Shown here: piece after piece, positions 63,145-64,000 of the stretch
How positions within the stretch are numbered: position 1 is the stretch's first letter
Layout: the number at the start of each line of letters is the position of its first letter
Source: Acinetobacter terrae
Lineage (GTDB): Bacteria; Pseudomonadota; Gammaproteobacteria; Pseudomonadales; Moraxellaceae
Reading direction: 5' to 3'
DNA: 64,000 nucleotides
Assembly (NCBI RefSeq): GCF_013004375.1
Contig: NZ_JABERI010000005.1
Span: 1 to 64,000 of the forward strand
Program-made: the position numbers and the translations under genes
The notes under the pieces: generated by a model
What the model saw: the letters and a program-made list of their open reading frames with translations, nothing else
Told to the model about the DNA's origin: nothing
Databases searched by the model: none

Positions 63145-64000
63145 ATGAGCCAAAGTCATATCCGTATTCGAGGCGCACGTACCCATAACTTAAAAAATGT
63201 GTCACTCGATATTCCACGCGACAAATTCGTGGTCATTACGGGACTCTCAGGCTCAGGTAAATCTTCCTTAGCTTTTGACACCTTATATGCTGAAGGTCAG
63301 CGCCGTTATGTGGAATCGCTTTCTGCCTATGCGCGCCAGTTCCTTTCGCAAATGGAAAAACCAGAAGTCGATTCTATTGAAGGTTTAAGCCCTGCTATTG
63401 CAATTGAACAGAAATCAACCAGCCACAACCCACGTTCAACTGTGGGAACAATCACGGAAATTTACGACTATTTACGTCTTTTATATGCACGTGTCGGAAC
63501 ACCGTATTGTCCTGAACATGACCTGCCGATGGTGGCACAAACCGTTTCAGAAATGGTTGATGCAGTTAAAAGTTTAGAGGAAGGCACGGCTTTAATACTG
63601 CTTGCACCTGTGGTGCGTGAGCGTAAAGGCGAATACACCAACCTGTTTGAGCAATTGCAAAGCCAAGGTTTTGTCCGTGCCCGGGTGGATGGTGAAATTG
63701 TCGAAATTGATACCCCACCTGAACTGGATAAAAAGAAAAAACACACCATTGAAGTAGTCGTGGATCGTTTTAAAGTCCGTGATGATTTGGGCAACCGTAT
63801 TGCTGAATCTTTTGAAACTGCGCTGCGTTTAGGTGGCGACATCGCGATTTTATCGTGGATGAAAGGCGAACAAGCTGATCGTGTGTTCTCGGCAAAACAT
63901 TCTTGCCCTGAATGTGACCGCGCTGTTGCCGAACTCGAACCACGTTTGTTCTCCTTCAACAATCCATTTGGTGCCTGCCCTGCCTGTGATGGTTTAGGTA
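63145..64000 (+). CDS. uvrA: Excinuclease ABC subunit A, N-terminal part (cut by window edge)
   Basis: UvrA is the damage-recognising ATPase of nucleotide excision repair. The visible part starts [20 protein letters not shown] and has Walker [37 protein letters not shown]. The UvrB-binding and insertion regions follow, and near the end come zinc-type Cys pairs ([20 protein letters not shown]). GAGATG precedes the ATG at 63145. The rest lies beyond position 64000. No LexA-type box was recognised in the upstream gap. Confidence 0.97.
   Translation, partial: MSQSHIRIRGARTHNLKNVSLDIPRDKFVVITGLSGSGKSSLAFDTLYAEGQRRYVESLSAYARQFLSQMEKPEVDSIEGLSPAIAIEQKSTSHNPRSTVGTITEIYDYLRLLYARVGTPYCPEHDLPMVAQTVSEMVDAVKSLEEGTALILLAPVVRERKGEYTNLFEQLQSQGFVRARVDGEIVEIDTPPELDKKKKHTIEVVVDRFKVRDDLGNRIAESFETALRLGGDIAILSWMKGEQADRVFSAKHSCPECDRAVAELEPRLFSFNNPFGACPACDGLG

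Overview
The window looks like chromosome of an Acinetobacter species (Moraxellaceae, Gammaproteobacteria). The basis is gene order and protein character: trpE next to a Thr-Tyr-Gly-Thr tRNA cluster and tuf, the hemC-hemD-hemX-hemY run, the algZ/algR pair beside argH, a gspN-gspC-gspD cluster, scattered his genes (hisB-hisH, hisA, hisF), ssb with a YajR-like transporter near uvrA, and moderately A/T-rich DNA. The species cannot be fixed from this sequence alone.

Layout. 1-750: start of tuf and four tRNA genes, all on the minus strand, with a promoter at 756-783. 0.8-14.8 kb: mostly minus-strand housekeeping genes (trpE, gph, an FHA protein, type II secretion gspD/C/N, an H-NS-like protein, a thioesterase, the haem genes, the AlgR/AlgZ-type two-component pair). 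14.8-25.6 kb: argH, yggX, a block of repeated hairpin-terminator units, pgsA, a TesB-like thioesterase, uvrC, a ClpA/B-like ATPase and the fatty-acid beta-oxidation operon fadBA. 25.65-27.4 kb: an A/T-rich island holding a reverse transcriptase of the DRT2 antiphage type behind a strong promoter and about 290 bases of hairpin-rich non-coding DNA. 27.6-31.4 kb: small secreted or membrane proteins, a methyltransferase and two tandem tRNA-Phe genes. 31.9-43.4 kb: the his genes mixed with a GNAT protein, an exonuclease, transporters, a PuuB/PuuP-like oxidase-permease pair and homoserine kinase. 43.7-54 kb: a fatty-acid hydroxylase divergent from an AraC regulator, aquaporin, a nuclease, Kup, tRNA-Ser and a second tRNA-Thr. 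54.3-64 kb: pirin, an isochorismatase-like hydrolase, a broken LysR gene, a peroxiredoxin, ssb, YajR, a TerC-like protein, TenA, small membrane proteins and the start of uvrA.

The most interesting locus is 25675-27376. The reverse transcriptase has a YCDD active site and the overall motif pattern of DRT2. In DRT2 systems the enzyme copies an upstream non-coding RNA over and over into a concatemeric cDNA, which creates a stop-free repetitive gene (neo) that exists only in the cDNA. The expected parts can be read here: a promoter (25675-25703), a 5' hairpin, a long stem (about 25733-25741 pairing with 25873-25882) that encloses the presumed template, and on the complementary strand only one frame without stops. 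A four-base repeat, ATAG, lies just inside each arm of that stem (25745-25748 and 25868-25871). Jumping between the copies gives a 123-base unit of exactly 41 codons that stays open for ever, encoding a hydrophobic helical repeat. The family assignment rests on recognition, and the unit boundaries are inference.

Other notable signals: three tandem intergenic units at 16.5-16.84 kb whose central five-pair stem changes by compensating bases between identical flanks; a candidate small RNA at 16956-17042; a dispersed intergenic repeat in three places; a doubled TTGACC/TTGACA direct-repeat site around the hydroxylase-AraC pair; tandem tRNA-Phe genes that each carry their own promoter and terminator; and 22-base tandem repeats beside an orphan helix-turn-helix gene.
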